A DNA stretch of 6,967 nt from JBOHER01 sp050701115 (lineage in GTDB: Bacteria; Actinomycetota; Actinomycetes; Mycobacteriales; Pseudonocardiaceae), in contig JBOHER010000065.1 of NCBI GenBank assembly GCA_050701115.1, positions 1 through 6,967 of the forward strand. The letters are read 5' to 3'. Below, piece by piece: positions 5,550 through 6,967 of the stretch; the first letter of the stretch is position 1; every line of letters begins with the position of its first letter. A program made the translations under genes and the position numbers. The notes beneath the pieces are model-generated. The model was not told where the DNA came from and did not search any database. It saw only the letters and a program-made list of their open reading frames with translations.

Positions 5550-6227
5550 TCAGCTCCAGATCGCGCACGGCCAGCCGTCGCTGAACACCTCCGGTGGATC
5601 CGGCCGCGCTACGGCTTCGCCGCGTGCCACCCGCCGCGCCGACCAGGCGGCCACCGCCGCGTCGAGGACGTCATCCACACCCGCTTGGCGGCCGGTCGCG
5701 CCCAACTCGCCCTCGACCACGATCCCGGCATCGGCAAGGAGCCGCCGCCGCAGCTCCGCGCCGGCCCAGGTCCGCTTACCCGCATCGAGGGGAACGCCGT
5801 TCAGCTCGGCGAAACTGACCTCGGGATGCACCTCGACCACGCGGCAGGGGGCCTGACGCACCCACCGATCGGCCTGGAGCAGTTTCGGTTTGAGACCGAA
5901 CGCCTGGATGGAGATCCCTTCACCAGCCAATGCCCGGTTGTGAGCACTGGCCCTCCGGTGATCGGGAGCCTCCAGCGCTTCGCGTACAGGAGTCATGAAC
6001 ACCGACGACCGCAGGCTCCCGATGGCTTGCCTTGCCAGCACGTCGGCGCGCCTGCGTCCCCGATCCGGCAGCCCGATCGGAATGTCGATACCTATCACCT
6101 CGATGGGGCCGTCGGCCTCGGCCAGCGCGACCAGGTCGCCTATGTCTGCCGCGGAGAACGCGCTCACCTGCGAGCCTGCCAGGACGATCCCGACCCAGCC
6201 CGCCTTGCAAGCATCCACGCCCAGCAC
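5550..6227 (-). CDS. DUF429 family protein, predicted RNase H-fold nuclease
   Basis: This 225-residue protein matches the DUF429 family (COG2410-type, described as a predicted nuclease with an RNase H fold); biochemical function is unproven. Visible features are the opening strand LGVDACKAGWVGIVL (2-16) and IGIDIPIGLPD (45-55). SSVFMTP lies at 74-80, VEVHPEVSFAELNG at 131-144, and an acidic helix DDVLDAAVAAW at 185-195. D5, D48, E132 and D185/D186/D189 are candidate metal ligands. I chose the GTG at 6227 because it puts the LGVD strand at the N-terminus as usual; the frame is open to an ATG at 6380, but that part is the shadow of the gene upstream. It starts 11 bases after the stop of the upstream zinc-ribbon gene, so both are probably co-transcribed. 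No strong ribosome site is visible, and translational coupling is possible. The gene appears intact. Confidence 0.8.
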   Translation of the reverse strand: MLGVDACKAGWVGIVLAGSQVSAFSAADIGDLVALAEADGPIEVIGIDIPIGLPDRGRRRADVLARQAIGSLRSSVFMTPVREALEAPDHRRASAHNRALAGEGISIQAFGLKPKLLQADRWVRQAPCRVVEVHPEVSFAELNGVPLDAGKRTWAGAELRRRLLADAGIVVEGELGATGRQAGVDDVLDAAVAAWSARRVARGEAVARPDPPEVFSDGWPCAIWS

Positions 6228-6238
6228 ACGTTCGCCGG

Positions 6239-6927
6239 TCAGGACACCACCCGCCAAGGCTCCAGCACGCGGTCGATGTCGTCGGCGATCCGGTCGCGGG
6301 CCTCGTCGCGCGGCACACCCGACATCAGCAGGTGCCGACCCTTCCGCCACGCCGACGTTCCCGCACCTCGGCGTCGGCAAGGCACTGCTCCTCCGCCAGC
6401 TCGAGCGCTTCCTCCTCGACGAGGATGCCCTGCCGCTCGTACCGCTTGCGCGTACGCGCCCAGCGGACGACCCCGGCCGAAAGGGCGCTGGCCTTCTTGG
6501 CGCGCCGGGTCAGCGCCGCATTCCCCGAGGGCAGGAACACCAGATGGCCCATGTCCGCGCAATCGAGGCACAGCGGTCCGGCGTTCTCCATGACCAGGAA
6601 TCCGTCGGTCTGGCCGCAGGTCGCGCAGGTCCAGTCCCGGTGCGGCATGAAGACCACGATGTCGGGAGCCTTGTTCTGCTTCTCGAGCAGCTTCTCGCGT
6701 TCGGCCGGCGAAAACTGCGGTGAGAGCCAGTGGGAGCGGAACATGCGTTCGTCGCCCGCGCTGCTGCCGGCCAGATTCTTGATCCTGCCCTTGCGCCACG
6801 CGTCGACGTTGACGGGAGCGATCCAACCGACCCCGCATAGGACGTCGACCAACGAGACAGACTGCCGCTCACTCAGCACTTCCTCGGCAGCGTCGGCGAC
6901 CCTGCGTCTCAGACTGACCTTGCCCAT
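6239..6927 (-). pseudogene. Zinc-ribbon protein resembling DUF2293 family, frameshifted with central domain missing
   Basis: From the ATG at 6927 (GGAGAAG nine bases upstream) the frame reads 200 residues to a TGA at 6325. It has an N-terminal helical part with VSLVDVLCGVGWIAPVNVDAWRKGR in two segments. Next comes a four-cysteine zinc ribbon (C101-x-x-C104, C120-x-x-C123), then HLVFLPSGNAALTRRAKK, RKRYERQGILVEEEAL and ECLADAEVRE-like text ending RRRGGRVGTC. From about 6350 another frame continues HLLMSGVPRDEARDRIADDI and DRVLEPWRVVS to the TGA at 6239. That matches the usual last helix of actinobacterial proteins annotated DUF2293. By comparison with the family as I remember it, about 70-100 residues, essentially the DUF2293 domain itself, are missing at the junction, with a net frame change. 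The truncated 200-residue form may still fold as a zinc-ribbon protein, so calling it dead is inference. Such proteins have no established function. Confidence 0.6.
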
Positions 6928-6967
6928 CTAGCCCAGCTTCTCCCACAGGAACTCGAAGACCAGCGCC
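6928..6967 (-). CDS. C-terminal end of an upstream gene (runs off right edge)
   Basis: The minus strand entering from the right edge reads ALVFEFLWEKLG and then a TAG whose last base directly precedes the ATG of the zinc-ribbon gene. Twelve residues are too few to name a family. The zero-base junction, with GGAGAAG inside the end of this frame, strongly suggests a real gene that is translationally coupled to its neighbour and heads the minus-strand operon of this side of the window. Confidence 0.5.
   Translation of the reverse strand, partial: ALVFEFLWEKLG

Noticed and set aside
5507..5554. GCTGAG/CTCAGC inverted pair in the convergent gap as a terminator
   Set aside because: Only six base pairs with a loop of 36 bases and no T tract. 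Too weak to call a terminator.
3337..5568. 743-residue minus-strand open frame opposite the acyl-CoA synthetase
   Set aside because: It is antisense to a clearly real gene with all family motifs. Its translation is rich in Arg, Gly, Ala and His with no recognisable domain, as expected of a shadow frame in high-GC DNA.
5535..6931. Long overlapping plus-strand frames over the DUF429 and zinc-ribbon genes
   Set aside because: They lie opposite genes with family motifs on the minus strand, and their composition is Pro/Arg/Ser-rich and motif-free.
1..6967. Mobile element, CRISPR array, tRNA or toxin-antitoxin pair explaining the decayed regions
   Set aside because: No terminal inverted repeats, transposase or integrase motifs, spaced direct repeats, tRNA-like cloverleaf or small toxin pair could be found by eye on either strand.

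Overview
The window is high-GC DNA with G/C-rich third codon positions and frequent GTG/TTG starts. This points to an actinobacterium, and the gene content suggests a Pseudonocardiales-type genome (inference only). I see no tRNA, rRNA, CRISPR array, insertion sequence or phage gene. I also see no convincing new multi-gene system. The window is a patchwork of intact metabolic and regulatory genes separated by decayed gene remnants.

Layout from left to right. Bases 1-89 (minus) hold the N-terminus of an aldo/keto reductase that runs off the left edge. Bases 258-942 are a gene graveyard: an internally deleted ECF sigma factor, a frameshifted and truncated dihydrofolate-reductase-family (RibD C-terminal-like) gene, and an unrecognised frameshifted tail. 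Bases 959-3235 are the best-understood part: a divergent pair closely resembling mycobacterial ethA (Baeyer-Villiger monooxygenase, minus) and ethR (TetR repressor, plus). The 123-bp spacer between them carries a perfect 15-bp palindrome and a degenerate copy exactly 20 bp away, overlapping plausible promoters for both genes. Bases 3238-3612 hold a frameshifted small, possibly lipoprotein-derived gene, and 3655-3840 (minus) a remnant of a second TetR-type regulator. Bases 3955-5511 (plus) encode an intact acyl-CoA synthetase. It converges on a minus-strand cluster at 5550-6967: a DUF429 protein (predicted RNase H-fold), a zinc-ribbon protein resembling the DUF2293 family that is frameshifted and lacks its central domain, and the last 12 codons of a further gene.

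How the genes relate. The ethA/ethR pair should form a self-contained switch in which the TetR protein represses the oxygenase and perhaps itself until a hydrophobic ligand enters its pocket. The acyl-CoA synthetase probably works in fatty or aromatic acid activation; the regulator remnant divergent from it may once have controlled it. The right-hand genes read as one minus-strand transcription unit. Several disabling lesions look like loss of a single G, so recent decay and base-calling error both need to be considered.
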